Assembly (NCBI GenBank): GCA_023458355.1
Contig: JAEWZS010000164.1
Location: forward strand, 1 to 15,062
Length of the DNA: 15,062 nt
Reading direction: 5' to 3'
DNA from: Bacillota bacterium
GTDB taxonomy: Bacteria > Bacillota > Clostridia > Christensenellales > CAG-138
Within the stretch, counting starts at the first letter, position 1, and each line of letters opens with the position of its first letter. The position numbers were made by a program, and so were the translations under genes. The notes below the pieces were generated by a model. That model saw nothing but the letters and a program-made list of their open reading frames with translations, did not search any database and was not told where the DNA came from. This document shows positions 6,888 to 13,615 of the stretch, one piece after another.

Positions 6888-8219
6888 ATGGCAGCTGAAT
6901 CCAAATATACCGTCACAAATTGTACGCTGCTTACGGTAGATAAAAACGATACCTTCTATGAGCATGGAAGTATGGTAATCAGCGGTAATCGCATATTGCG
7001 TTTAGGCAGTGCCGATACGATAAAGCCCGAGGGCACAATCGTCGATATGGGCGGGCGTCTGATTATGCCGGGCCTTATTAACACGCATACGCACTCACAC
7101 TCCTCGCTCTTTAAAAACCAAGCGGATGACTTAAGACTGATGGACTGGCTTAACAAGGCTATGTGGCCTATGGAGGCACATCTTAATGCGGAGCGCGCAA
7201 AAGCCGCGACCGCGTTATCCTGCATGGAATACATATCCTCCGGCATCACCACGTATGCAGACCAGTTCTATTTCGCGGATGCTATCGCGGAGACGGCAAG
7301 CCAAACAGGGCTAAGGTGTGTGCTCGCGGCGACCGTATTCACAAAGCCTTCGGTCGAAACGGAGGATACTTTTGGTTTAGCGAGGTCTTTTGTAGATAAT
7401 TGGCATGAGCATAAGGAGAAAACACTTGTGTACCCCTGCATGGGCCCGCACGCGCCGTACAGCGTAAGCGCCGAGCTATTCCGTAAAGTCGCTGATGTGT
7501 GCCGCAAATACGGGGTTTTATTGCATACGCATATCTCTGAAACGCAGGACGAAAACGAACAGATACTCCGACAGACAGGCCTAAGTCCCACGCAATGGCT
7601 TGCGGAGCTCGGTGTACTAAATTGCCGTGTACTCGCGGCGCACAGCATCCATCTTAACGATCGTGATATGGAGCTATATGCCAACAATAACGTACATGTG
7701 ACCTACAACCCCGTAAGCAACTTGAAGCTTGTCTCAGGCATTATGCCCTACCGCGCTATGGTTGAGAAGGGCATACAGATCTCTTTGGGCACGGACGGCG
7801 CGCAAAGCAATAACAGCATGGACCTCATAAGGGACCTTCGAACCGGTGCGCTATTGCAAAAACAGGTCAATGGCGATCCAACCCTATTTTCCGCAAGGGA
7901 CATGGTGCGCATGATCACTATTGAAGGCGCACGCGGGCTATATATGGATGAGCAAATCGGGAGTCTTGAACCGAACAAGCGTGCCGATTTCATAGCTTTG
8001 GATACACAAAGCCCGCGCCTTTGCCCGCTGCACCGAAGCTCCCTTTCAAACTTATATGCTACAGTTGCCTACTCCGCCTGTGGGGCAGATGTTTCGGACA
8101 TGGCCGTCAACGGTAAATGGATCATGCGGGACAGGCAAATTCTTACCATGGATTGCGGGACTGTACTTGAAAACGCACAGCGTGCATCGGAATATTTGGT
8201 CAATCATTTATCAGCATAA
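6888..8219 (+). CDS. Amidohydrolase of the MTA/SAH deaminase type (adenosine-derivative deaminase)
   Basis: A 443-residue cytoplasmic metal-dependent hydrolase of the ATZ/TRZ (subtype III) amidohydrolase group. The metal site is intact: NTHTH gives His67 and His69, HTHISET gives His215 and Glu218, AAHSIH gives His252, and GTDGAQSNNSMD supplies Asp303. The GTDGA-SNN segment is very close to methylthioadenosine/S-adenosylhomocysteine deaminases. The expected reaction replaces the 6-amino group of an adenosine derivative (SAH, MTA, 5'-deoxyadenosine or adenosine) with oxygen, releasing ammonia and an inosine derivative. AAAGGAG precedes the ATG at good spacing. Its place between the nucleoside importer and a nucleoside phosphorylase fits deamination before phosphorolysis. 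The preferred substrate is unknown; related enzymes also include guanine- and triazine-hydrolysing members, but those fit the context less well. Confidence 0.83.
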   Translation: MAAESKYTVTNCTLLTVDKNDTFYEHGSMVISGNRILRLGSADTIKPEGTIVDMGGRLIMPGLINTHTHSHSSLFKNQADDLRLMDWLNKAMWPMEAHLNAERAKAATALSCMEYISSGITTYADQFYFADAIAETASQTGLRCVLAATVFTKPSVETEDTFGLARSFVDNWHEHKEKTLVYPCMGPHAPYSVSAELFRKVADVCRKYGVLLHTHISETQDENEQILRQTGLSPTQWLAELGVLNCRVLAAHSIHLNDRDMELYANNNVHVTYNPVSNLKLVSGIMPYRAMVEKGIQISLGTDGAQSNNSMDLIRDLRTGALLQKQVNGDPTLFSARDMVRMITIEGARGLYMDEQIGSLEPNKRADFIALDTQSPRLCPLHRSSLSNLYATVAYSACGADVSDMAVNGKWIMRDRQILTMDCGTVLENAQRASEYLVNHLSA

Positions 8220-8232
8220 AGGAGTTTTATCC

Positions 8233-9015
8233 ATGAGCGAAACACTTAACAAGAACGAAGTAACAAAAGGACAGAAGCAGTACCACATCGCGCTATCCCC
8301 GGATGACATCGGCGAATACGTTCTTTTGCCCGGGGACCCCGCGCGCAGCGATATCGTTGCCGCTTATTTGGACGACGCTAAACTTATGGCGAACAACCGC
8401 GAGCACAGAACCTTCACGGGTTTTTATAAGGGCGTAAAAGTCAGTGTAACGTCTACCGGCATGGGCTGTCCGTCGACGGCGATTGCAGCGGAAGAGCTCA
8501 TCAACATCGGCGCAAAGGCGCTCATTCGTATCGGCAGTTCCGCAGCGCTTGATCCGCGGATTAAAATCGGCGATTTGATGATTAGCACCGGCGCTATGAA
8601 GAACGAGGGTACTTCCCGCTTTTATGTGCCGGATTCCTTCCCCGCCGTCCCCGATTACGAGTTTACCTGGCACCTTATTGAGACCGCTCGCGAAATGTGC
8701 AAACCCACAGGCGAGGCTGTGTACGTCGGCATAAATTCCTGCGACGACGCTTTTTACGGCGAAACACCAGAATTCCTGGAACAGCTTCGCAAGCTTAAGA
8801 TCATGAACATAGAGATGGAGTCCTCTGCGCTCTATACGGTAGGGCATCTTCGCGGCGTGCGTACCGCCTGCATCTGCGGCACGAGCGGCAATTTGACAAA
8901 CGCGGAGGTCATTTACACCACCCACAACACGAAGCTGGCAGACGCATGGGAACGCGAGATTCGCATCGTTCTTGAAACGATTTATAGGTTTGAGAAACTA
9001 CAAAATGGAAACTAG
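8233..9015 (+). CDS. Nucleoside phosphorylase, uridine phosphorylase-like (NP-I family)
   Basis: A 260-residue cytoplasmic enzyme expected to split a nucleoside with phosphate into base and (deoxy)ribose 1-phosphate. NP-I hallmarks are present: LLPGDPARSD (31-40) with the phosphate-binding Gly34 and Arg38, STGMGCPSTAIAAEEL (74-89), IRIGSS with Arg99, and the ribose-binding NIEMESSAL (192-200). Overall it resembles Udp more than DeoD. However, the segment between the FY pair (174-175) and EMES is about 14 residues shorter than in E. coli Udp, removing the stretch that holds the uracil-binding Gln166 and Arg168. The DeoD catalytic Asp position appears as Gly in ICGTSGN. Its base preference is therefore open. 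ATG at 8233 is chosen for the AAAGGAG upstream; the longer open frame from 8056 lies within the deaminase gene. It follows the deaminase by 13 nt. Confidence 0.87.
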   Translation: MSETLNKNEVTKGQKQYHIALSPDDIGEYVLLPGDPARSDIVAAYLDDAKLMANNREHRTFTGFYKGVKVSVTSTGMGCPSTAIAAEELINIGAKALIRIGSSAALDPRIKIGDLMISTGAMKNEGTSRFYVPDSFPAVPDYEFTWHLIETAREMCKPTGEAVYVGINSCDDAFYGETPEFLEQLRKLKIMNIEMESSALYTVGHLRGVRTACICGTSGNLTNAEVIYTTHNTKLADAWEREIRIVLETIYRFEKLQNGN

Positions 9016-9094
9016 GGAACAAGAGTTATCTTGTATTTTTCCAAGAAACAGTATACGATTGAGGAAACCTCTCGTCATTCAAGGTGGGGTAACA
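9016..9094 (+). other. Short gap between phosphorylase and GntR regulator
   Basis: Seventy-nine bases with no gene. A weak promoter-like pair, TTGTAT (9031-9036) and TATACG (9052-9057), has only a 15-bp spacer, so I do not call it a promoter. A GTATAC at 9051-9056 and the TTGTAT recall the palindrome at 1898-1913 and could be part of an autoregulatory site. AAGGTGG (9081-9087) is the ribosome binding site of the next gene. Confidence 0.4.
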
Positions 9095-9868
9095 ATGCAA
9101 GAGAACTACGATAAGAATACTACGGATTTTCGCCAGCTTGCGCAGGATAAGAACCTTACATTTTTGCGCGTATACGAGCAGCTTCTGAAACTTTTGCTCG
9201 ACGGCACATTCCCCGGGGATTCGTGGCTGCCTTCCGAGCCTAAGCTTGCCTTAATGCTGGGTGTAAGCCGTATGACTTTGCGACAGGCGCTAGAGCTCCT
9301 TCGTGAGGATGGGCTTATTAAGAAGCATCAAGGTAAGGGCAATTATGTCATCAAGCAGGTTGAGAAGGCGCATAAGAATGTAGATTCGCTGGGCCATCCC
9401 GTTTACCAGTGCTGTGAGCTCGAAATCGATGATGTGGAGATGGAATTCCGCATCGAGGTACCAAACGAGCAAAACCTCGATTTATTCAAGCGCGATTCTG
9501 CGGTGATGATCGCCGTAGACCGTTGGTACCGCAGCAAAGGCAGCATTGTGGCGTATACCCTATCGCTCATCCCCGTGGAGGTGCTGTCTACACTCGATAT
9601 TCGATTAAACCAAATCAACACCATATTAAACACGCTTGAGACAGGCGTTTACGCGCAAGCCGAGCGCGCAGCGCTGACGATCACTTCAACATCGGTCGGC
9701 AATTTTATATCGGCTAAGTATGTCATGTCGCCCAACAAGGAGGTCATGCTCCTGCGCGAGGACATCTACCTTGCCGGTGACCCCGCACCCGTTGTGTGCA
9801 ACAAGCACTATATCCAAAAAGAGTGCTGCCACATCGAGGTATACAGGCGGCAAGTACCGAAGGAATGA
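9095..9868 (+). CDS. GntR-family transcriptional regulator, HutC/UTRA subfamily
   Basis: A 257-residue DNA-binding regulator. The N-terminal winged helix-turn-helix (about 20-88) contains LPSEPKLALMLGVSRMTLRQ and LREDGLIKKHQGKGNYV, the classic GntR pattern. The rest (about 108-250) fits a UTRA ligand-binding domain, with the late REDIYLAGDPAPV segment typical of it. UTRA domains bind small metabolites such as sugar phosphates or nucleosides, so this protein probably senses the imported substrate or a breakdown product and controls its own operon. It is the last gene before the terminator. I chose the ATG at 9095 with AAGGTGG 7 nt upstream; an in-frame ATG at 8972 lies inside the phosphorylase gene and gives an N-terminus unlike the family. 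Its binding site is unknown; the palindrome at 1898-1909 is a candidate. Confidence 0.9.
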   Translation: MQENYDKNTTDFRQLAQDKNLTFLRVYEQLLKLLLDGTFPGDSWLPSEPKLALMLGVSRMTLRQALELLREDGLIKKHQGKGNYVIKQVEKAHKNVDSLGHPVYQCCELEIDDVEMEFRIEVPNEQNLDLFKRDSAVMIAVDRWYRSKGSIVAYTLSLIPVEVLSTLDIRLNQINTILNTLETGVYAQAERAALTITSTSVGNFISAKYVMSPNKEVMLLREDIYLAGDPAPVVCNKHYIQKECCHIEVYRRQVPKE

Positions 9869-9879
9869 GAATGATGTAG

Positions 9880-9906
9880 AAAAGCTCAGAAATTCTGAGC
9901 TTTTTT
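9880..9906 (+). terminator. Rho-independent terminator of the nucleoside operon
   Basis: GCTCAGA and TCTGAGC pair around an AAT loop, flanked by an A run before and TTTTTT (9901-9906) after. It begins 11 nt downstream of the GntR stop codon and cleanly separates the nucleoside operon from the next one. Confidence 0.93.
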
Positions 9907-9925
9907 CGTTAACCGGCCTTTAATA

Positions 9926-9936
9926 TGCAATTTGCA
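9926..9936. repeat. Short inverted repeat TGCAA-T-TTGCA next to operator 1
   Basis: TGCAATTTGCA (9926-9936) is an imperfect-centre palindrome that overlaps the left half of operator 1. It may be a weaker third binding site or simply an effect of the shared TGCA core. Confidence 0.3.
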
Positions 9937-9945
9937 GATACTGCA
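9933..9945. promoter_or_regulatory. Candidate operator 1 for the S24 repressor
   Basis: TGCAGATACTGCA: TGCAG, 3-bp centre, CTGCA. The same core recurs at 9964-9978. Centres are 32 bp apart, about three helical turns, so dimers on both sites would lie on the same DNA face and could cooperate. Confidence 0.6.
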
Positions 9946-9963
9946 CGCATGCCCATATTATTG

Positions 9964-9978
9964 TTGCAGTTTCTGCAA
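9964..9978. promoter_or_regulatory. Candidate operator 2 for the S24 repressor
   Basis: TTGCAGTTTCTGCAA is a 15-bp palindrome with 6-bp arms, matching operator 1 in its TGCAG-N3-CTGCA core. It ends 7 bp before the -35 box of the promoter proposed at 9986-10013 and lies just downstream of an alternative -10 (TATTAT, 9956-9961). Confidence 0.6.
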
Positions 9979-9985
9979 TTTTTTA

Positions 9986-10013
9986 TTGCCTTTTATGAAA
10001 ATGCGTGTATAGT
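9986..10013 (+). promoter_or_regulatory. Candidate promoter of the S24-TerB-BrxD-helicase operon
   Basis: TTGCCT (9986-9991), a 16-bp spacer, then TATAGT (10008-10013) gives a start near 10019 and a very short leader before GGAGG (10023-10027). An alternative is TTGCAG (9932-9937, inside operator 1), an 18-bp spacer and TATTAT (9956-9961). In that layout operator 1 would cover the -35 and operator 2 would lie over the start site. Its -35 is the weaker of the two. Confidence 0.5.
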
Positions 10014-10034
10014 AAGGGGGGTGGAGGTATCGGT

Positions 10035-10595
10035 ATGGACTTGGGCAAAAGGTTATCGGAAGTTCGAGAGTCTGCAAAATTATCGCGCTCGAAATTATCG
10101 GAGCTTCTAAAGCAAAAGGGGTTTGACGTTAAAACATATACGCTTTGTAAATGGGAAACCGGGGTTTCAAAACCCACGGTCGAAGCCTTCCTTGCAATTT
10201 GCGATATTTGCCGTGTCACGGACATTCAAAAGGCATTCTCCGACGAGAGGCTTATGCGTTTGTACTCTATGCCTGTATCGGCAGGTACAGGCAATTACCT
10301 TGAAGAAGGTAGCTACGAGATGATAGAGGTGGAAAGCACGGTGCCAAGCTCCGCCGATTATGCTGTTAGGGTAAGCGGCGAGAGTATGATGCCGCGCTTT
10401 GTAGACAAGCAGATCATATTCATCCACAAACAACCCACCTTGGAGGAAGGCGAAATAGGTATTTTCTTATTAAATAACGATGCATACTTAAAGAAGCTTG
10501 GGAAAAACTGCCTAATTTCTTTCAATCCGGATTATGCCCCCATGCCTATTCGGGAGCATGACGATTTTAGGGTTTTCGGCAAGGTTGTAGGATAG
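10035..10595 (+). CDS. XRE-type helix-turn-helix repressor with S24 (LexA-like) autoproteolysis domain
   Basis: A 186-residue regulator built like phage CI and LexA-type repressors. An XRE helix-turn-helix occupies about residues 1-65 (LGKRLSEVRE, then LCKWETGVSKPTVEAFLAIC). The C-terminal S24 domain keeps all elements of self-cleavage: a candidate Ala83-Gly84 scissile bond in PVSAGTG, nucleophile Ser117 in VSGESMMP, and general-base Lys153 in AYLKKL. These spacings nearly match LexA (Ala84-Gly85, Ser119, Lys156). RecA filaments formed after DNA damage would be expected to trigger cleavage and derepress the operon. The ATG at 10035 has GGAGG 7 nt upstream. It lies 16 nt ahead of the TerB gene, and two matching palindromes precede it, consistent with autoregulation. 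No phage structural, integrase or replication genes are visible. Confidence 0.9.
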   Translation: MDLGKRLSEVRESAKLSRSKLSELLKQKGFDVKTYTLCKWETGVSKPTVEAFLAICDICRVTDIQKAFSDERLMRLYSMPVSAGTGNYLEEGSYEMIEVESTVPSSADYAVRVSGESMMPRFVDKQIIFIHKQPTLEEGEIGIFLLNNDAYLKKLGKNCLISFNPDYAPMPIREHDDFRVFGKVVG

Positions 10596-10611
10596 TTTTT
10601 AAGAGGACAGT

Positions 10612-12291
10612 ATGGGTGGGTCTAATGAAAAATATGGTTCCTTTAAAATCCCCGACCGGCAAGTGCCGGGAGACGGGGCCGCTAAAGCTGCACCGCAGAT
10701 AAAAGTAAACGCGCACGTAACGCTTCCCGACGGGATGTTTTACGAGATTGAATATGATTCGTCCAGCATACCCGGTGTCGGCAAATTCGTATTAAAATCA
10801 CAAAAAATCGAAGAGCCCGAATTAGATGCAATCAGGGAGCGATTTCGCGATATGCGAGATATCGCAAGATCGCATCGCTCAACGATCGACCCTTCCAGGT
10901 TCTTTGACAGGCGCGTCCAGCACGACAGCAGCATCCTATTTTATAAACAGGGTATGTTTATGAAGGATTTTACGGATGATTATGCCCTGAGCACCCCGTT
11001 TACCTCGTACTTCCCCTATTATCAAATGATGGGTTACGAGCAGCTTCGCACATATTTTACTTGGCGCACGGAGGTCAAGAAAGGAAATATTGCCGATACC
11101 TCCCTGTCTTACGCTTTTCTATATATGTATGAGCTAATCAATAACATCGGGGTATGCGATCCTGAGGAAGGCCTTACGAAGCTCATGTCATTTTGGAAGG
11201 CATTCCAAGTTTATAATAAGAACATAGACAGGTATATGCTTCGGTGGCTGAAAGACTATCATATCTATTATGAACTGCCGCTTTCTTTTAAGGAGTTTGT
11301 TGATACATTTGACCTTGCCGCATACTACCCAAAAATGGCTGACGCGAACGACAATTTCGATTTATATTGCGCTATTTCAAAGTACGACATGCGAAAATCT
11401 GCCTTTTTCACGGAGGAAAACGCAAAGCTTATAACGGACTGCTTCTACTTTGTAACAAATAAGCTTAGGGCGGTACTTATAGAAAACGGAATTCATTTTG
11501 ATGAATCCGTATTCCAGCCCACCAAAAAGTTGAGCGCATGGACGCCGTTTAAAGACGCACTTTTTTATCCGTGGATGCGGCAAAAGGACAGGCGTATCGT
11601 CTTATCCGAAAATGAAATCTATCTGTGCAAAAACAACCAATGGGCTTTTAGTACGGTTCCCGCCACAGAAAGCGGCAGACAGCTGATCGGCTACATTATG
11701 AAGCAGATGGAATCCGTTTTAAGGAAGCTCAAAAGCTATAAGCACAAGCTCAGCGCCAACCTAGATGCTGTTACGCATGAACTGATCGGTCAGTTAAACG
11801 CAATCGGAATACCTCTTGATCGTTTTATAAGCGAGGCGGGCGAAGCATTTTACAAAGAAGCAACAAAGATGGTTGTAACGGTTGATAAAGAGGCTCTATT
11901 AAAGATTCGGCAGGATGCGCTCATCACACAGGAAAAGCTGACCGTTCCCGAGCAGGAAGAACCGCTTATTCCCGTACCTAAACCGCTCAACTTATCCTTA
12001 CAGGCTTTGGAGTTTATACCCCCTATCCCCTCAAGCGAGCCATCAAATGGGAGCGATATGTGGGAAAGCTTCAAAAACGCATTGAGTGACACTGAACTTT
12101 TGGCTTTATGTGAAGCACTAAACGGTGAGGCAGAAATCAAGAAATTCGCCGATACATGCGGCATCATGCCCGAGGTTTTAATCGACGGCATCAACGAAAA
12201 AGCCATGGATATCATAGGTGACAACCTTATGGATGAGGATTTCGTTTTATACGACGATTATAAAGAGCAAGTAAAGGAATTGGTAGGATGA
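10612..12291 (+). CDS. TerB_N/TerB_C domain protein of a predicted defence or stress system
   Basis: A 559-residue protein with no signal peptide or membrane segment. The region of about 105-390 fits the TerB_N family, with the strongly typical LRTYFTWRTEVKKGN (145-159) and LSYAFLYMYELINNIG (165-180), and a later IGYIMKQMESVLRKL (359-373). The C-terminal part (about 425-559) fits TerB_C, notably LCEALNGEAEIKKFADTCGI (499-518) and DGINEKAMDIIGDNLMDEDF (525-544). A Pro-rich linker near 445-478 precedes the final helical part. I see no separate central TerB domain. Such proteins are thought to act as scaffolds or sensors in predicted stress and phage-defence operons; tellurite resistance itself is not implied. 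The ATG at 10612 has GAGG 5 nt upstream, and the stop overlaps the next start as ATGA, so this protein and the ATPase are probably made together as partners. Confidence 0.82.
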   Translation: MGGSNEKYGSFKIPDRQVPGDGAAKAAPQIKVNAHVTLPDGMFYEIEYDSSSIPGVGKFVLKSQKIEEPELDAIRERFRDMRDIARSHRSTIDPSRFFDRRVQHDSSILFYKQGMFMKDFTDDYALSTPFTSYFPYYQMMGYEQLRTYFTWRTEVKKGNIADTSLSYAFLYMYELINNIGVCDPEEGLTKLMSFWKAFQVYNKNIDRYMLRWLKDYHIYYELPLSFKEFVDTFDLAAYYPKMADANDNFDLYCAISKYDMRKSAFFTEENAKLITDCFYFVTNKLRAVLIENGIHFDESVFQPTKKLSAWTPFKDALFYPWMRQKDRRIVLSENEIYLCKNNQWAFSTVPATESGRQLIGYIMKQMESVLRKLKSYKHKLSANLDAVTHELIGQLNAIGIPLDRFISEAGEAFYKEATKMVVTVDKEALLKIRQDALITQEKLTVPEQEEPLIPVPKPLNLSLQALEFIPPIPSSEPSNGSDMWESFKNALSDTELLALCEALNGEAEIKKFADTCGIMPEVLIDGINEKAMDIIGDNLMDEDFVLYDDYKEQVKELVG

Positions 12292-13610
12292 GTATCGAGT
12301 GTAAGGTGCCCAACAGAATAGCGAATATTCTTGTCAACGCGCTCAAAGGCGGCGTTGTGCCGCGCGTGGGGCTTGAGTATATCACGGTAGGCCGCACACA
12401 GGAGATTGCAGCCATATTGCACGATATCGAAATGATTGAAGACGGCGGTGCATCCTTCCGCTTCATCGTTGGCAAATACGGCAGCGGCAAAAGCTTTTTA
12501 CTGCAGACGATACGCAACTATGCAACGGCAAAGGGTTTTGTGGTCGTGGATGCGGATCTATCCCCGGAGCGCCGTTTTGCAGGCACCAAAGGCCAGGGCT
12601 TAGCTACTTATAAGGAGTTAATACAAAACCTTTCCACCAAGTCAAAACCCGATGGCGGAGCGCTTCCTTTAATTTTAGAAAAATGGATTTCGGGCATCCA
12701 GGCATCTGTAAAAGCGCAAACAAACGTAAGCGGCGACGCTTTTGACGAGTTGGTCGAACAGCAAATTTTTGCGGTTGCGGGCTCGCTTGAAGGCATGGTC
12801 AACGGTTTTGAATTCGCCAAGGCTGTAAACCTGTATTGGAAGGCGTATAGGCAAGACGACGCTGCTATGAAATCCAACGTTTTAAAATGGTTCCGCGGGG
12901 AGTATCCGTCAAGGAAAGAAGCAAAAGAGGACCTCGGCATCCATTTTATCGTCACGGATGAAACTTGGTATGACTTTTTAAAGATATTTGCCGCGTTTTT
13001 GGTCGGCGCAGGCTATAAGGGTTTGCTTGTTATGATAGACGAGCTTGTGAATATTTTTAAAATCCCAAATTCCATCACCCGTGCGAACAATTACGAAAAG
13101 ATACTCACCATGTACAACGACGTTTTGCAGGGCAAGGCAAAGCACATAGGTTTTTTGATGGCGGGTACACCGCAATGTATTGAAGATAAATACAAGGGCT
13201 TATTCAGCTATGAAGCGCTGCGCTCCCGTTTAGCAGAGGGTCATTTTGCATCCTCCGACTTAAAGGATCTCTCCGCTCCCATCATAGGGCTTCAAATGCT
13301 TTCGCAAGAAGAGATGTACATACTTGTAGAAAAGCTTATGCACATACATGCGGGGCTATATAACTATTCGCCCCCATTGACGCATGACGAACTACTCTAC
13401 TTCCTTACGGTAGAATACAACCGAGTGGGTGCACAAACCCACATAACCCCGCGTGAGATTATCCGCGATTTTATTGAGCTAATAAACATCCTATATCAGA
13501 ATCCGCAAAAAAGCGTTTCGGATATCTTGGGCGATAACAGCTTTGAGATGGCAAAAGGCGGGCTATCCGATGAGGATATACACAGCGATTTCCAAGAATT
13601 TGAGGTGTAG
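12288..13610 (+). CDS. BrxD-like P-loop ATPase (DUF2791, BREX-type ATP-binding protein)
   Basis: A 440-residue cytoplasmic AAA-type ATPase of the BrxC/BrxD (PF10923, DUF2791) group. Walker A is GKYGSGKS (62-69) in the family context FRFIVGKYGSGKSFLLQ. Walker B is LLVMIDE (246-252), followed by a sensor-like GFLMAGTP (288-295) and the family-typical LFSYEALRSRLAEGHF (305-320), whose arginines are arginine-finger candidates. In BREX type 2 clusters, BrxD accompanies the helicase BrxHI, and the next gene here is indeed an Lhr-like helicase. The start codon overlaps the TerB stop by 4 nt. No PglX methylase or PglZ alkaline phosphatase gene is adjacent on the visible side, so this is not a recognisable BREX locus. 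The likely role is nucleotide-driven loading or remodelling of the partner helicase or of DNA; this is inferred from the family and context only. Confidence 0.85.
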   Translation: MSIECKVPNRIANILVNALKGGVVPRVGLEYITVGRTQEIAAILHDIEMIEDGGASFRFIVGKYGSGKSFLLQTIRNYATAKGFVVVDADLSPERRFAGTKGQGLATYKELIQNLSTKSKPDGGALPLILEKWISGIQASVKAQTNVSGDAFDELVEQQIFAVAGSLEGMVNGFEFAKAVNLYWKAYRQDDAAMKSNVLKWFRGEYPSRKEAKEDLGIHFIVTDETWYDFLKIFAAFLVGAGYKGLLVMIDELVNIFKIPNSITRANNYEKILTMYNDVLQGKAKHIGFLMAGTPQCIEDKYKGLFSYEALRSRLAEGHFASSDLKDLSAPIIGLQMLSQEEMYILVEKLMHIHAGLYNYSPPLTHDELLYFLTVEYNRVGAQTHITPREIIRDFIELINILYQNPQKSVSDILGDNSFEMAKGGLSDEDIHSDFQEFEV

Positions 13611-13615
13611 TACGT

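Noticed and set aside
8293..8925. A 210-codon open frame on the minus strand
   Set aside because: It mirrors the nucleoside phosphorylase gene; the plus-strand protein has clear NP-I motifs and the minus one has none.
8972..9094. A 41-residue N-terminal extension of the GntR regulator
   Set aside because: It begins inside the phosphorylase gene and does not resemble a GntR N-terminus; the ATG at 9095 has a good ribosome binding site.
10035..10595. A prophage immunity region
   Set aside because: The CI/LexA-like repressor is the only phage-like gene; there is no cro, integrase, replication or structural gene, and it is followed at once by the TerB-ATPase-helicase genes.
10612..12291. Tellurite resistance operon
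   Set aside because: Only TerB_N and TerB_C type regions are present; TerC, TerD-family and TerA genes are not seen, so a tellurite phenotype is not supported.
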